Shown: positions 25,254 through 33,994 of the stretch, piece by piece
Position numbering within the stretch: position 1 is the first letter of the stretch
Layout of the letters: the number at the start of each line of letters is the position of its first letter
DNA from: Streptomyces sp. NBC_01276
Lineage (GTDB): Bacteria > Actinomycetota > Actinomycetes > Streptomycetales > Streptomycetaceae
Assembly (NCBI RefSeq): GCF_041435355.1
Contig: NZ_CP108442.1
Coordinates: 2,976,001-3,040,000 of the forward strand
Direction: 5' to 3'
DNA length: 64,000 bases
Translations under genes and position numbers: made by a program
Notes under the pieces: generated by a model
Seen by the model: only the letters and a program-made list of their open reading frames with translations
Databases searched by the model: none
Told to the model about the DNA's origin: nothing

Positions 25254-26573
25254 ACCCAGGTCTTCCTCGCCTCCACCCTCTACGGGACGGCCACCCTCGC
25301 CGCCGCCCTCGACGCGGGCACCTTCCCGGCGGCCGCCCGCCGGATCCTGCTGACCAGCAACCACTCCCTCACCCCCGAGGTCACCCCCGGCATCGACGCC
25401 ATGCCGGGCTTCGAGACGCTGCGGACCCGCTTCGACGAGGTGCGCGACTGGAACGCCGTCCTCGCCCCGCAGCACCCGAGCACCTGGGCCCCGCGCCCGG
25501 ACGACGTCCCGCTGTGGGAGCGGCAGCTGCGCGCCCTGTGGGGGCTCGGCGGGGACCGGGTCGAGCTGGTGGTGGAGTCCCTCCAGGTGCCGCCCGCGCA
25601 GAGCCTGTGCCGGCTGTTCCCGGGCGCGGCGATCGACGTGTACGCCGACGGGCTGATGTCCTACGGCCCCACCCGCTTCCGCCTCGACCCGCAGATCGGC
25701 ATGCGGGTCCGGCGCGTGCTCCACCTGGACCTGGTCCCCGGCCTGGAGCCGCTGCTGCTGACGGAGTTCGGGGTGCCCTCGGAGACGGTCCCGGCGCCCG
25801 CCTTCCTCAAGGTCCTGGCGGAGCTGGCCGGGCTGCCCGACGACAGCGGCTACGAGCCCGGCGAGCCCTGCGCCCTCCTCCTGGGCCAGTACCTCTCCGC
25901 CCTGGACCTGATGTCCCCGGCGCAGGAGGAGGAGCTGCACGTCGCGATGGTGCGCGGGGCCTGGGAGCGGGGCCACCGGGAACTGGTCTTCAAACCGCAC
26001 CCCTCCGCCCCGGCGGCCTACTCCCGGCGGGCGGAGGCGGAGGCCGAACGCCTCGGGGCGCGGCTGACGGTGCTGGACGCGCCCGTGCTGGCGGAGACCC
26101 TGTACGAGCGGCTGCGCCCCGCGCTGGTGGCGGGCTGCTTCTCGACGGGGCTGCTCACGGCGCGGGCCCTGTACGGGATCCCGGTCGCGCGCACCGGGAC
26201 CGGTGCGCTGCTGGCCCGCCTGGCCCCGTACCAGAACAGCAACCGGATCCCCCTGACGCTGGTGGACGCGCTGGTCCCGGACCTTGCGGCGGCGCCGGGC
26301 GACGGGCCGGGCACCCCGGAGGACCTGCCCGGTCTGGTCACCGCCGTCGGCTTCGCCATGCAGCCCCGGATCCTCGCCGACCGGCGGGAGCGGGCCGAGG
26401 CCCATCTGGCCCGGCACCTGAGCGAGGGGACCCGGCACTACTTCAACCGCCGCCGGCTCACCACGCTGGGCCTGCCGGGCGGGATCCCCGCGCAGCTGTC
26501 CTTCCTGCCCCGCAGCCCCGCCGTGCGCCGGGTCGTGCACCGGCTGCGGCGGGGTCTGCGCCGGGTCAGCTGA
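25182..26573 (+). CDS. Polysialyltransferase-family protein
   Basis: A 463-residue protein with the GT-B-like pattern of bacterial polysialyltransferases. It has IDVYADGLMSYGPTRF near residue 157, LVFKPHPSAPAAYSRRAEAE near residue 270 (the HP motif known to be catalytic in this family) and VAGCFSTGLLTARALYGIPV near residue 316 (the ST/S motif). It would polymerise a nonulosonic or related acid, joining the fused NeuA-NeuB in one pathway. The N-terminus consists of four 18-base repeats, each starting with an in-frame GTG. Overlap with the GT2 stop favours the first GTG. It ends 8 bases inside the convergent LysE gene. Confidence 0.8.
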   Translation: MNGDHRVDGDRCVDGDHRVDGDRVTQVFLASTLYGTATLAAALDAGTFPAAARRILLTSNHSLTPEVTPGIDAMPGFETLRTRFDEVRDWNAVLAPQHPSTWAPRPDDVPLWERQLRALWGLGGDRVELVVESLQVPPAQSLCRLFPGAAIDVYADGLMSYGPTRFRLDPQIGMRVRRVLHLDLVPGLEPLLLTEFGVPSETVPAPAFLKVLAELAGLPDDSGYEPGEPCALLLGQYLSALDLMSPAQEEELHVAMVRGAWERGHRELVFKPHPSAPAAYSRRAEAEAERLGARLTVLDAPVLAETLYERLRPALVAGCFSTGLLTARALYGIPVARTGTGALLARLAPYQNSNRIPLTLVDALVPDLAAAPGDGPGTPEDLPGLVTAVGFAMQPRILADRRERAEAHLARHLSEGTRHYFNRRRLTTLGLPGGIPAQLSFLPRSPAVRRVVHRLRRGLRRVS

Positions 26574-27216
26574 CGGCGAGCTTCGCGGCGAAGCCCAGGA
26601 AGATCACGCCGGCCGCCGAGGTGGCCCCGGCCGCGAGCCGCTTGCGGCGGCGGAAGGCGGCGGAGAGGCGGGTGCCGGTGAATATCAGGGTGGACAGGTA
26701 CAGGAAGCTGACCAGCTGGGAGACGGTCCCCAGCAGCAGGAAGGACAGCGCGGGGTAGGGGTACTCCGGGTCCACGAACTGCACGAAGAAGGACAGCAGG
26801 AAGAGGATCGCCTTCGGGTTGAGCAGGCTCACCACCAGCGCCCGCCTGAACGGCCGCTCGGCGGCACCGGCGGTCTCCTCCCCGGCCGGGGCCTCCTCGT
26901 CGCGCGAGCGGCGGCCGCGCCACATGGCCAGGGCGCCGCGCAGCATGCCCACGGCCAGCCACCCGAGGTACCCGGCGCCGAGCACCTTGACGGCGGTGAA
27001 CAGCACCGGGCTGGTCTGGAGCAGCGCGCCCGCGCCGACCGCGGCCAGCACCATCAGCACGGTGTCGCCGGTGAACACCCCGGAGGCGGCCTTGTAGCCC
27101 TCCTTCACCCCGCGCCGCGAGGCGACGGAGAGCACGTAGAGGGAGTTCGGCCCCGGCAGCAGCACGATCAGCACGACGGCGGCGAGATACGTAGGAAGAT
27201 CTGTCACACCCAGCAT
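26566..27216 (-). CDS. LysE-family amino acid exporter (LeuE-like)
   Basis: A 216-residue membrane protein with six hydrophobic segments and the family signature LLPGPNSLYVLSVASRRGVK near residue 19. GYLGWLAVGMLRGA and LLNPKAILFLLSFFVQF follow. The loop between spans three and four is charged (MWRGRRSRDEEAPAGEE). It would export a hydrophobic or neutral amino acid; its substrate is unknown. It is convergent with the polysialyltransferase gene, overlapping by eight bases. Confidence 0.9.
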   Translation of the reverse strand: MLGVTDLPTYLAAVVLIVLLPGPNSLYVLSVASRRGVKEGYKAASGVFTGDTVLMVLAAVGAGALLQTSPVLFTAVKVLGAGYLGWLAVGMLRGALAMWRGRRSRDEEAPAGEETAGAAERPFRRALVVSLLNPKAILFLLSFFVQFVDPEYPYPALSFLLLGTVSQLVSFLYLSTLIFTGTRLSAAFRRRKRLAAGATSAAGVIFLGFAAKLAVS

Positions 27217-27273
27217 GTGCAGGAGTGTCCCATGGGTACGCGCCTGTCACGCCAGTGAATTCCGTCCCATTCC

Positions 27274-28857
27274 TCAGCTCGGCTCGTACGCCCCCCAGAC
27301 CTCCCGCAGCACCCCGCACACCTCCCCCACCGTGGCCCGCGCCCGCAGCGCCTCCTTCATCGGGGGGAGCACGTTCTCCCCGGTCCCGGCCGCCGCCCGC
27401 CGCAGCGCGGCCAACGCCCGGTCCACCGCAGCTCCGTCGCGCCCGGCCCGCAGCCGCGCGAGCGCCGCGCACTGGCGGGCCTCGATCGCCGGGTCCACCC
27501 GCAGCGGCTCGTAGGGCTCCTCCCGGTCGAGGGCGAACCGGTTGACCCCGACGACCACCCGGTCCCCGGCCTCCTGCTCCCGCACGATCCGGTACGCGTT
27601 GGCCTCGATCTCCCCCTTCTGGAAGCCGGCCTCGATCGCCGCGACCGCCCCGCCCAGCTCCTCGACCCTGCGCATCAGGGCGAGCGCGGCCGCCTCCACC
27701 TCGTCCGTCATCCGCTCGACCGCGTACGAACCGGCGAAGGGGTCGGCGGTGTGCGGGACGTCGGTCTCGTACGCGAGCACCTGCTGGGTGCGCAGCGCGA
27801 GGCGGGCCGACTTCTCCGTGGGCAGGGCGATGGCCTCGTCGAAGGAGTTGGTGTGCAGCGACTGCGTGCCCCCCAGTACGGCGGCCAGCGCCTGCACGGC
27901 CACCCGTACGAGGTTCAGCTCCGGCTGCTGCGCCGTCAGCTGGACCCCGGCGGTCTGGGTGTGGAAGCGCAGCATCAGCGACTTGGGATCGCGCGCCCCG
28001 AACTCCTCGCGCATCAGCCGGGCCCAGATCCGCCGGGCCGCCCGGAACTTCGCGACCTCCTCCAGCAGGGTGGTGCGGGCGACGAAGAAGAACGACAGCC
28101 GGGGCGCGAACGCGTCGACCTCCATGCCGGCCGCCAGCGCGGCGCGGACGTACGCGACGGCGTCGGCGAGGGTGAAGGCGATCTCCTGTACGGGCGAGGC
28201 CCCGGCCTCGGCCATGTGGTAGCCGGAGACGGAGATGGTGTTCCACTTCGGGATCTCGGCGCGGCAGTAGCGGAAGGTGTCGGCGGTCAGCCGCAGGGAG
28301 GGGCCGGGCGGGAAGATGTACGTCCCGCGCGCGATGTACTCCTTCAGGATGTCGTTCTGTACGGTGCCCGTCAGCAGTGCGGGATCGATGCCCCGCTCCT
28401 CGGCGACGAGCTGGTACATGAGCAGCAGCAGGGCGGCCGGGGCGTTGATGGTCATCGAGGTGGAGACCCGGTCGAGGGGGATCCCCTCGAAGAGCGTGCG
28501 CATGTCCTCGACCGAGTCGACGGCCACCCCGACCTTGCCGACCTCCCCGCGGGCGAGCGGGGCGTCGGAGTCGTGCCCCATCTGGGTGGGCAGGTCGAAG
28601 GCCACGGACAGCCCGGTCCCGCCGCCCTCGATGAGCTGCCGGTAGCGGGCGTTGGACTCGGCGGCCGTGCCGAACCCGGCGTACTGGCGCATCGTCCAGG
28701 GGCGCCCGGTGTACATGGTGGGGTGGATCCCCCGGGTGTACGGGTACGCCCCGGGCTCCCCCAGGCTCACCGCCGGGTCCCAGCCCGTCAGGTCCTCGGG
28801 CCCGTAGACCGGTTCGATCGGTACGCCGCTCTCGCTGCGTGGTGCGGGACGGACCAT
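27274..28857 (-). CDS. Acyl-CoA mutase large subunit (methylmalonyl-CoA mutase family)
   Basis: A 527-residue TIM-barrel catalytic subunit of adenosylcobalamin-dependent CoA mutases. Landmarks are [20 protein letters not shown] near residue 51, [19 protein letters not shown], and [20 protein letters not shown]. It lacks the C-terminal B12-binding domain, so it must pair with a separate small subunit that is not in this window. Length and layout fit the IcmA/MutB-like large subunits of Streptomyces. Substrate (methylmalonyl-, isobutyryl- or another acyl-CoA) is not decided. It is divergent from the lipoprotein transpeptidase. Confidence 0.88.
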   Translation of the reverse strand: MVRPAPRSESGVPIEPVYGPEDLTGWDPAVSLGEPGAYPYTRGIHPTMYTGRPWTMRQYAGFGTAAESNARYRQLIEGGGTGLSVAFDLPTQMGHDSDAPLARGEVGKVGVAVDSVEDMRTLFEGIPLDRVSTSMTINAPAALLLLMYQLVAEERGIDPALLTGTVQNDILKEYIARGTYIFPPGPSLRLTADTFRYCRAEIPKWNTISVSGYHMAEAGASPVQEIAFTLADAVAYVRAALAAGMEVDAFAPRLSFFFVARTTLLEEVAKFRAARRIWARLMREEFGARDPKSLMLRFHTQTAGVQLTAQQPELNLVRVAVQALAAVLGGTQSLHTNSFDEAIALPTEKSARLALRTQQVLAYETDVPHTADPFAGSYAVERMTDEVEAAALALMRRVEELGGAVAAIEAGFQKGEIEANAYRIVREQEAGDRVVVGVNRFALDREEPYEPLRVDPAIEARQCAALARLRAGRDGAAVDRALAALRRAAAGTGENVLPPMKEALRARATVGEVCGVLREVWGAYEPS

Positions 28858-29020
28858 GACGCGATTCCTCCGTGTCCGTGCTGCCGGCCGGCCGGGGGCT
28901 GGTACAACCGTGCCCGCGGCGGCCGCTGGTCACAATGGGGCAACAACGGGTGAACGTCCGCAACTGTCCACGCCCACGAAGCATCACCTAGATACACGAC
29001 GTCGAAAACGGGGGACCGCG

Positions 29021-29905
29021 ATGCACCACCGGAGAGTCATGATCCGTACGCTCGGCCTGGCCGCGGCCGTCGCGCTGGCAGCGACCGGCTGCGGCCCCCA
29101 GAAGTCCGACGCCGGGCCGGCGTCGCCGTCCTCGCCGGTGGCGGGGAGTTCACCCGCGGTCTCCCCCTCCACGCCGGACGACGGCAAGGCGGGTGCGTCC
29201 TCGCCCGCGGCGTCGCCGTCGCAGTCGCAGTCGCCCTCCCCGTCGGCCTCCGCGCCGTCCTCCTCCCCCGGCGTGAAGCCGATCATGGCGAACGGGGACG
29301 AGAGCGAGCAGATCCGCGACCTCCAGGCCCGGCTGCGCCAGCTCAAGCTGGTCTCGACGGCCCCCACCGGGTTCTACGGCTCCAAGACGACCGCCGCGGT
29401 CAAGACCTTCCAGTCCCAGCACGGGCTCGCCGCCACCGGTTCGGTGGACGAGGCCACCTGGCAGAAGGTCCAGGGCCTCACCAAGAAGCCGACGGAGGAC
29501 GAGCTGCGCCCGCCGACCACCAACGAGGTCGACGCCCCGGACGCGCGCTGCATGCACGGCCGGGTCATGTGCATCAGCAAGGAGAGCCGGACCCTCGCCT
29601 GGATGATCGACGGCAAGGTGGTCTCCACCATGGACGTGCGCTTCGGTTCGGAGAACACCCCGACCCGCGAGGGCGAGTTCCAGGTGGGGTGGAAGGCCAA
29701 GGAGTGGACGTCGACGATCTACCACACGTCGATGCCGTACTCGATGTTCTTCAGCGAGGGCCAGGCGGTGCACTACTCGTCGGACTTCGCGGCCCGCGGC
29801 TACGCCGGTGCCTCGCACGGCTGCGTGAACGTCCGGGACAAGGCCAAGCTGTCGGCGCTGTTCGACCAGGTGAAGGTGGGCGACAAGGTCGTCGTCTACT
29901 GGTGA
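29021..29905 (+). CDS. L,D-transpeptidase lipoprotein with peptidoglycan-binding domain
   Basis: A 294-residue lipoprotein. The lipobox (LAATGC, Cys at residue 24) is followed by a long Ser/Pro/Ala-rich linker (residues 30-85) spanning the cell-wall zone. A PG_binding_1 domain follows (LRQLKLVSTAPTGFYGSKTT, AVKTFQSQHGLAATG). A YkuD domain then has AVHYSSD and the catalytic SHGCVNVRD. It acts at the outer membrane face on peptidoglycan 3-3 crosslinks. Start ATG at 29021 has GGGGGA nine bases upstream. Confidence 0.9.
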   Translation: MHHRRVMIRTLGLAAAVALAATGCGPQKSDAGPASPSSPVAGSSPAVSPSTPDDGKAGASSPAASPSQSQSPSPSASAPSSSPGVKPIMANGDESEQIRDLQARLRQLKLVSTAPTGFYGSKTTAAVKTFQSQHGLAATGSVDEATWQKVQGLTKKPTEDELRPPTTNEVDAPDARCMHGRVMCISKESRTLAWMIDGKVVSTMDVRFGSENTPTREGEFQVGWKAKEWTSTIYHTSMPYSMFFSEGQAVHYSSDFAARGYAGASHGCVNVRDKAKLSALFDQVKVGDKVVVYW

Positions 29906-29923
29906 ACCCGGTAGCGGATTGAG

Positions 29924-29962
29924 GGCGCGGGCAGGGCCGGGGGAACGTGCCCCGCCCGCGCC
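29924..29962 (+). terminator. Terminator after the lipoprotein L,D-transpeptidase
   Basis: Arms GGCGCGGGC and GCCCGCGCC pair perfectly and are extended by an inner GGGC/GCCC pair. It lies 18 bases past the stop. Confidence 0.65.
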
Positions 29963-30202
29963 GGTTGCGCAGAGCCCAGGGGTACGGGGGGAACCCCGGC
30001 TCATGCGCGGCCGATGACCAGTCGGCTCAATATGTACTGCGCCGGGGGTGCGAAAAGTGTTACTGCCCTGTGTGCGGGGCGGTGCCCCAACGTTTCGGCA
30101 GCCGGAGCGGCCCCCCGTTCCGGGCCGGAAACTACGGCGATTTTCGGCCAAGCGGTAGCACGAGGCCGCGGCCGAACGGGTGGGGAACCGACGGGTCCGC
30201 CG
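29963..30202. other. Intergenic stretch without a recognisable gene
   Basis: Together with the flanking terminator and repeat, this makes a gap of about 350 bases between two convergent genes. I see no coding pattern, tRNA or strong hairpin in it beyond short GC-rich dyads. Confidence 0.5.
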
Positions 30203-30272
30203 GGATCAGCGGGTGCGGGTCAGCCGGTACGGGTCAGCAGGCGCGGATCAGCGGGTGCTGATCAGCGGGTCC
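30203..30272. repeat. Five tandem 14-base repeats overlapping the end of the anti-sigma-like gene
   Basis: Five head-to-tail units of GGATCAGCGGGTGC (units 1 and 4 identical, the others with one to four changes) run across the stop codon at 30262. The last unit encodes the final residues of the protein. Confidence 0.8.
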
Positions 30273-31254
30273 GGAAGCCCAGCGCGCCGCCGGCTTTCGG
30301 GGTCTGCGTCGGGAGCAGGGCGCTGCCCGGGTCGACGGCGCCGCTCTGCGGCAGGCCGTCGCGGGCCCCGTCCAGCAGGGCCTCGCAGAAGCGCGCGATC
30401 TTCGCCGGGGCGCCGGCGAGCCTGGAGAGGCGCTCGCGGCGGTCGTCGTCCATCCGGCCCGAGCGGTAGGCCTGGCACAGGTCGGCCGGCTTGACCTGGG
30501 TGTCCGGCTCTCGGTCCTTGCCGAGGGTCTGCCGGTCGGTGACCTTGTCGCGACCGCCGTCCGTACCGGTCCCCGGGCCGGATCCCGCACCCGTGCCCGC
30601 GGTGCCGGGCGGCAGCGACAGACTGCCCGAGGGGGCGCCGGGGATCGTACGGGTCTCCGTACCGGGCATCCGGGAGGCGCCCGGGCCGGCGGACGGCACG
30701 CCCTCGCCGCTGCGCAGCGGGGTGGGGCGCGGCTGGGGGACGAGGTGGGGGCCGGTGGTGTCCGCGGCGGGCGCCGGATCGGGATCGGCGCTGATGGAGA
30801 CGGCGGGTGCGGGGCCCGCGGTGTGATGCGTCACACGGTCCAGCAGGCCGCCGGCCGCGGCGGCGGCGATCCCGCCGACGGCGACGCCGGCCAGCGCGGC
30901 GGCCAGCCCGAAGCGCACGGGGGCTCCGCCGCGCCGCTGCGCGGGGATCCGTACGCGGGGTACCGGGGCCAGGTCGACCAGCGGTTCGCAGTCGTCCGCC
31001 GCGCCCCGCGCGCCGGGCCGGACGGCCTCGGGCGCCGCTGCGCGCGCGGCCAGGAAGGCGGCCACGGCGGCGGCCTCGCCGGGCAGCTCGCCCGCACCGG
31101 GGCGGGAGGGGGTCAGGGCGTCGAGGGCGGCGCGCAGCCGGGCGGCCTCGGCCCTGGCGCGCGGGTCGGCGCCGGAGGCGACGGGGCCGGTCCCCGGGCA
31201 CAGCAGCTCGTCCGCCGCGGCCTTGTCCAGCCACGCGTTGTGCTCGTCGGCCAT
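30262..31254 (-). CDS. Membrane anti-sigma-like protein paired with ECF sigma factor
   Basis: A 330-residue single-pass protein starting MADEHNAWLDKAAADELLCP. About 110 cytoplasmic residues precede a membrane span (FGLAAALAGVAVGGIAAAAA). A long Pro/Gly/Ser-rich extracellular region follows, and a C-terminal helical part (ADLCQAYRSGRMDDDRRERL) that recurs in Streptomyces anti-sigma-like proteins. No HxxxCxxC zinc motif is visible. Its ATG overlaps the sigma factor stop (TGATG), so the two are co-translated. The role is inferred from context. Confidence 0.75.
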   Translation of the reverse strand: MADEHNAWLDKAAADELLCPGTGPVASGADPRARAEAARLRAALDALTPSRPGAGELPGEAAAVAAFLAARAAAPEAVRPGARGAADDCEPLVDLAPVPRVRIPAQRRGGAPVRFGLAAALAGVAVGGIAAAAAGGLLDRVTHHTAGPAPAVSISADPDPAPAADTTGPHLVPQPRPTPLRSGEGVPSAGPGASRMPGTETRTIPGAPSGSLSLPPGTAGTGAGSGPGTGTDGGRDKVTDRQTLGKDREPDTQVKPADLCQAYRSGRMDDDRRERLSRLAGAPAKIARFCEALLDGARDGLPQSGAVDPGSALLPTQTPKAGGALGFRTR

Positions 31255-32036
31255 CACATGTCCTTCTGCGTCCGCCAACGTGAATGCGTCACACCGGTTG
31301 GTTCCGCCAGGCCCGCACTCCGCGCGCGCTGCGCGGGCACGGCGTCGAGGTCGCCCTCCCGGGCCTGGTCACCGGCATTATGGCCGACCCGCCGGACGGG
31401 ATCCGCGCCGCGTTCCGCTTCCCCGTCCACGGGGCCCGCGGACCCGAACTCGGCGGTCAGCAGTTCGGCGAGCTTCTTGAGCCCCCGGTGCGCGGCCGTA
31501 CGGACGGCGCCGGGCCGCTTGCCGAGGGTCTCGGCCGCGCTCTTCGCGTCCAGGCCGACGACCACGCGCAGGACGACGGCCTCCGCCTGGTCCTGCGGGA
31601 GCTGCGCGATCAGGGCCATGGTGCGGCCGGTGGACAGGGCCTCCATCGCCTCGCCGGCCGTGTCGCAGTCGGCGGCGCGTCCGCTGAGCTCGGTCTCGTC
31701 GCCGCCGATGGCGGGGCGCCGGCCGCGCATGCGGATGTGGTCGAGGGCCCGGTTGCGGGCGATGCGGGCGGCCCAGCCGCGGAAGCGGTCGGCGTCACCG
31801 GTGAAGGAGTCGAGGTCGCGGGCGATCTGCAGCCAGGCCTCGGAGGTCACGTCCTCGGCGTCGCCGTCACCGACGAGCGTGCGCACGTATCCGAGCAGGC
31901 GTGGGTGCACGGCGCGGTACACAGTCCGGAACGCGCTTTCGTCGCCGTCCTGTGCCGCGAGCACCGCGGCGGTCAGCTCCGCGTCGTCCCCCAGCAAAGT
32001 CCCCAACCCGTTCGACGTCCTGTACGTGTGGCGCAA
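31254..32036 (-). CDS. ECF-family RNA polymerase sigma factor
   Basis: A 260-residue sigma factor. Region 2 (RLLGYVRTLVGDGDAEDVTS, RFRGWAARIARNRALDHIR) and region 4 (LPQDQAEAVVLRVVVGLDAK, GKRPGAVRTAAHRGLKKLAE) are clear. About 60 poorly conserved C-terminal residues follow. The start is uncertain: TTG at 32036 or another TTG eleven codons later just before LGDDAELT. Co-translated with the membrane anti-sigma-like gene. Confidence 0.88.
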   Translation of the reverse strand: MRHTYRTSNGLGTLLGDDAELTAAVLAAQDGDESAFRTVYRAVHPRLLGYVRTLVGDGDAEDVTSEAWLQIARDLDSFTGDADRFRGWAARIARNRALDHIRMRGRRPAIGGDETELSGRAADCDTAGEAMEALSTGRTMALIAQLPQDQAEAVVLRVVVGLDAKSAAETLGKRPGAVRTAAHRGLKKLAELLTAEFGSAGPVDGEAERGADPVRRVGHNAGDQAREGDLDAVPAQRARSAGLAEPTGVTHSRWRTQKDM

Positions 32037-32368
32037 ATCCGCACGTTACGGCTTTCACGCACCTCTCGTCCACGAGTTGTACAACCAGCAACCAACCCTG
32101 CGCGGAGCGGGGTGTGACACAAAACGCACTCCGGGCGCTGACAGGGGTACGGGCTTGTCGCACGAGTCCGTGACGGATGGCGACCGGGGCCTCTCCTGTG
32201 GGGGGTGGCGGCCTCGGTCGCCCTCCCCTGCCTCCGGCCTGTTCACACCCCTGCCGGTGTCATCCTTTCGGCTCACTTACGGGTGAAATCCCCCTATCGG
32301 CGGGACACTCCCCCTCAGAGATCGCTAGCGTGGCGGCACACCCACGCCACGCCCCGAGGAGAACTCCG
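32037..32368. promoter_or_regulatory. Divergent promoter region between ECF sigma and OHCU decarboxylase genes
   Basis: About 330 bases without a supported gene. AT-rich tracts near 32075-32095 lie upstream of the sigma gene, and an in-frame GTG at 32330 lies upstream of the decarboxylase. I see no convincing named operator. Confidence 0.4.
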
Positions 32369-32950
32369 CTGTCCAGCCACCTTCCGGCACAGGTCCGCGG
32401 CCCGGTCTCCGCCCCCGGCACCGGGCTGACGCACTTCAACTCGCTGCCCCCCGGCACCGCCCGGACGGCCCTGACCCACTGCTGCGGCAGCCCGCGGTGG
32501 GCGCAGCGGGTGGCCGCCCACCGCCCGTACCCGGACACCGCGTCGCTGCTGGCGGCGGCCGACGAGGCCTCGTACGACATGTCCCAGGGCGACCTGACGG
32601 AGGCACTGGCGCGGGAGTCCTCGGCCGAGCTGGGCCACGGGGCCCCGTACGCGGCGCTCCTCGCGCTCGACGCGGCGCGGGCGCAGTACGAGCGGACCTT
32701 CGGCCACGCCTTCGTGATCTGCCTGGACGGGCACCCGCCGGAGGAGCGGGTGGACCAGCTGCTGGCCGCGATCCGCCGCAGGCTCGCCCACGAGGTGGAC
32801 GAGGAACGCTCCATCGCGGCGGACGAGCTGCGGATGGTCGCCCAGTCCCGGCTGACCCGGCTGCTGGCCCGGCTGGCGGGCCCTGCCGGGCAGGACCCCG
32901 ACGATGGGCTGTCCGAGGCTGATTTCGGGCTATTCGCCCCTGTGGGATAG
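32369..32950 (+). CDS. OHCU decarboxylase (ureide pathway, UraD-like)
   Basis: A 193-residue protein of the 2-oxo-4-hydroxy-4-carboxy-5-ureidoimidazoline decarboxylase family, which makes (S)-allantoin from OHCU in urate breakdown. It has LTHFNSLPPGTARTALTHCC near the N-terminus, AAHRPYPDTASLLAAADEAS, and a later FVICLDGHPPEE resembling the family's FVxxxxG(R/K)xxxE stretch. No uricase, HIU hydrolase or allantoinase gene lies nearby. I chose a CTG start because GGAGAA lies seven bases before it and it gives the expected N-terminal length. The nearest canonical in-frame start is GTG at 32330. Confidence 0.8.
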   Translation: MSSHLPAQVRGPVSAPGTGLTHFNSLPPGTARTALTHCCGSPRWAQRVAAHRPYPDTASLLAAADEASYDMSQGDLTEALARESSAELGHGAPYAALLALDAARAQYERTFGHAFVICLDGHPPEERVDQLLAAIRRRLAHEVDEERSIAADELRMVAQSRLTRLLARLAGPAGQDPDDGLSEADFGLFAPVG

Positions 32951-33102
32951 CCCGTCCGTGCCTGTTTGATCACACCGATGGACCCGGCGCAAGGGAACCG
33001 ACAAAGCGTCGCTACGATGTCCGGGGCCGGTGGACCGTACCCGGCCGGGCCCGACCGACAAAGAAGCCGGCTGGCCCCCGCCCCGCTTCCGGAGGGTTTT
33101 CC

Positions 33103-33483
33103 GTGCCGGCTGGAACGTTGTACCGCGGCCGGGAAGGAATGTGGTCCTGGGTGGCTCATCGAGTCACCGGCGTCCTCATTTTCTTCTTCCTGTTCGTACA
33201 CGTCCTCGACACCGCTCTCGTCCGCGTCTCCCCTGAGGCGTACGACGATGTCGTGGCTACCTACAAGACTCCGATCGTCGCAGTGCTGGAGTACGGCCTC
33301 GTCGCCGCAATCCTGTTCCACGCGCTCAACGGTCTCCGTGTCATCGCTGTGGACTTCTGGTCCAAGGGACCGCGCTACCAGAAGCAGATGCTCTGGTCCG
33401 TCGTCACCGTCTGGATCATCCTGATGATCGGGGCCATCTACCCCGTCCTCGGCCACGCCTACCGCGTTCTGTTCGGGGAGTGA
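33103..33483 (+). CDS. sdhC: Succinate dehydrogenase cytochrome b556 subunit
   Basis: A 126-residue membrane anchor with three hydrophobic helices. HRVTGVLIFFFLFVHVLDTA provides the heme-b histidine in the first helix, and AILFHALNGLRVIAVDF lies in the second. It starts at GTG. TACGAT at 33013-33018 could be a -10 element. It is first gene of sdhCDAB, anchoring the SdhAB catalytic dimer and passing electrons to menaquinone. Confidence 0.94.
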   Translation: MPAGTLYRGREGMWSWVAHRVTGVLIFFFLFVHVLDTALVRVSPEAYDDVVATYKTPIVAVLEYGLVAAILFHALNGLRVIAVDFWSKGPRYQKQMLWSVVTVWIILMIGAIYPVLGHAYRVLFGE

Positions 33484-33488
33484 CACGC

Positions 33489-33971
33489 ATGTCTTCTGAC
33501 ACTTCTTCCGCCCGGGCGATCGGTGACGTCGAGGGCGTCTCCCTCTACGACGTCGAGAACCCGGCGCCGTACATCGAGGCCCCGCGCAAGCGGACCGGCA
33601 AGACGCCCCGTTCGACCCGCGGCAACTTCGAGATGGCCGCGTGGCTCTTCATGCGCCTCTCGGGCATCGTCCTGGTCGTCCTGGTCATCGGCCACCTGCT
33701 CATCCAGCTGGTGCTGGACGGCGGCGTCTCCAAGGTCGGCTTCGCCTTCGTCGCCGGCCGCTGGGCATCCCCGTTCTGGCAGGTCTGGGACCTGCTGATG
33801 CTGTGGCTGGCCATGCTGCACGGCGCCAACGGTCTGCGTACCGTCATCAACGACTACGCGGAGCGCGCCAACACGCGGCTGTGGCTGAAGGGCCTGCTCT
33901 ACACCGCCACGGTGTTCACCATCCTTCTGGGCACGCTGGTGATCTTCACCTTCGACCCGAACATCCGCTAG
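33489..33971 (+). CDS. sdhD: Succinate dehydrogenase hydrophobic membrane anchor
   Basis: A 160-residue protein with an extended polar N-terminus (about 50 residues) and three membrane helices. AWLFMRLSGIVLVVLVIGHL includes the heme-ligand histidine region, and AMLHGANGLRTVINDY matches the SdhC/D family signature. It begins five bases after sdhC. ATG at 33489 was chosen over an overlapping GTG three codons upstream. Confidence 0.92.
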   Translation: MSSDTSSARAIGDVEGVSLYDVENPAPYIEAPRKRTGKTPRSTRGNFEMAAWLFMRLSGIVLVVLVIGHLLIQLVLDGGVSKVGFAFVAGRWASPFWQVWDLLMLWLAMLHGANGLRTVINDYAERANTRLWLKGLLYTATVFTILLGTLVIFTFDPNIR

Positions 33972-33994
33972 GCAACGGGGCTGAGGCGAATCCC

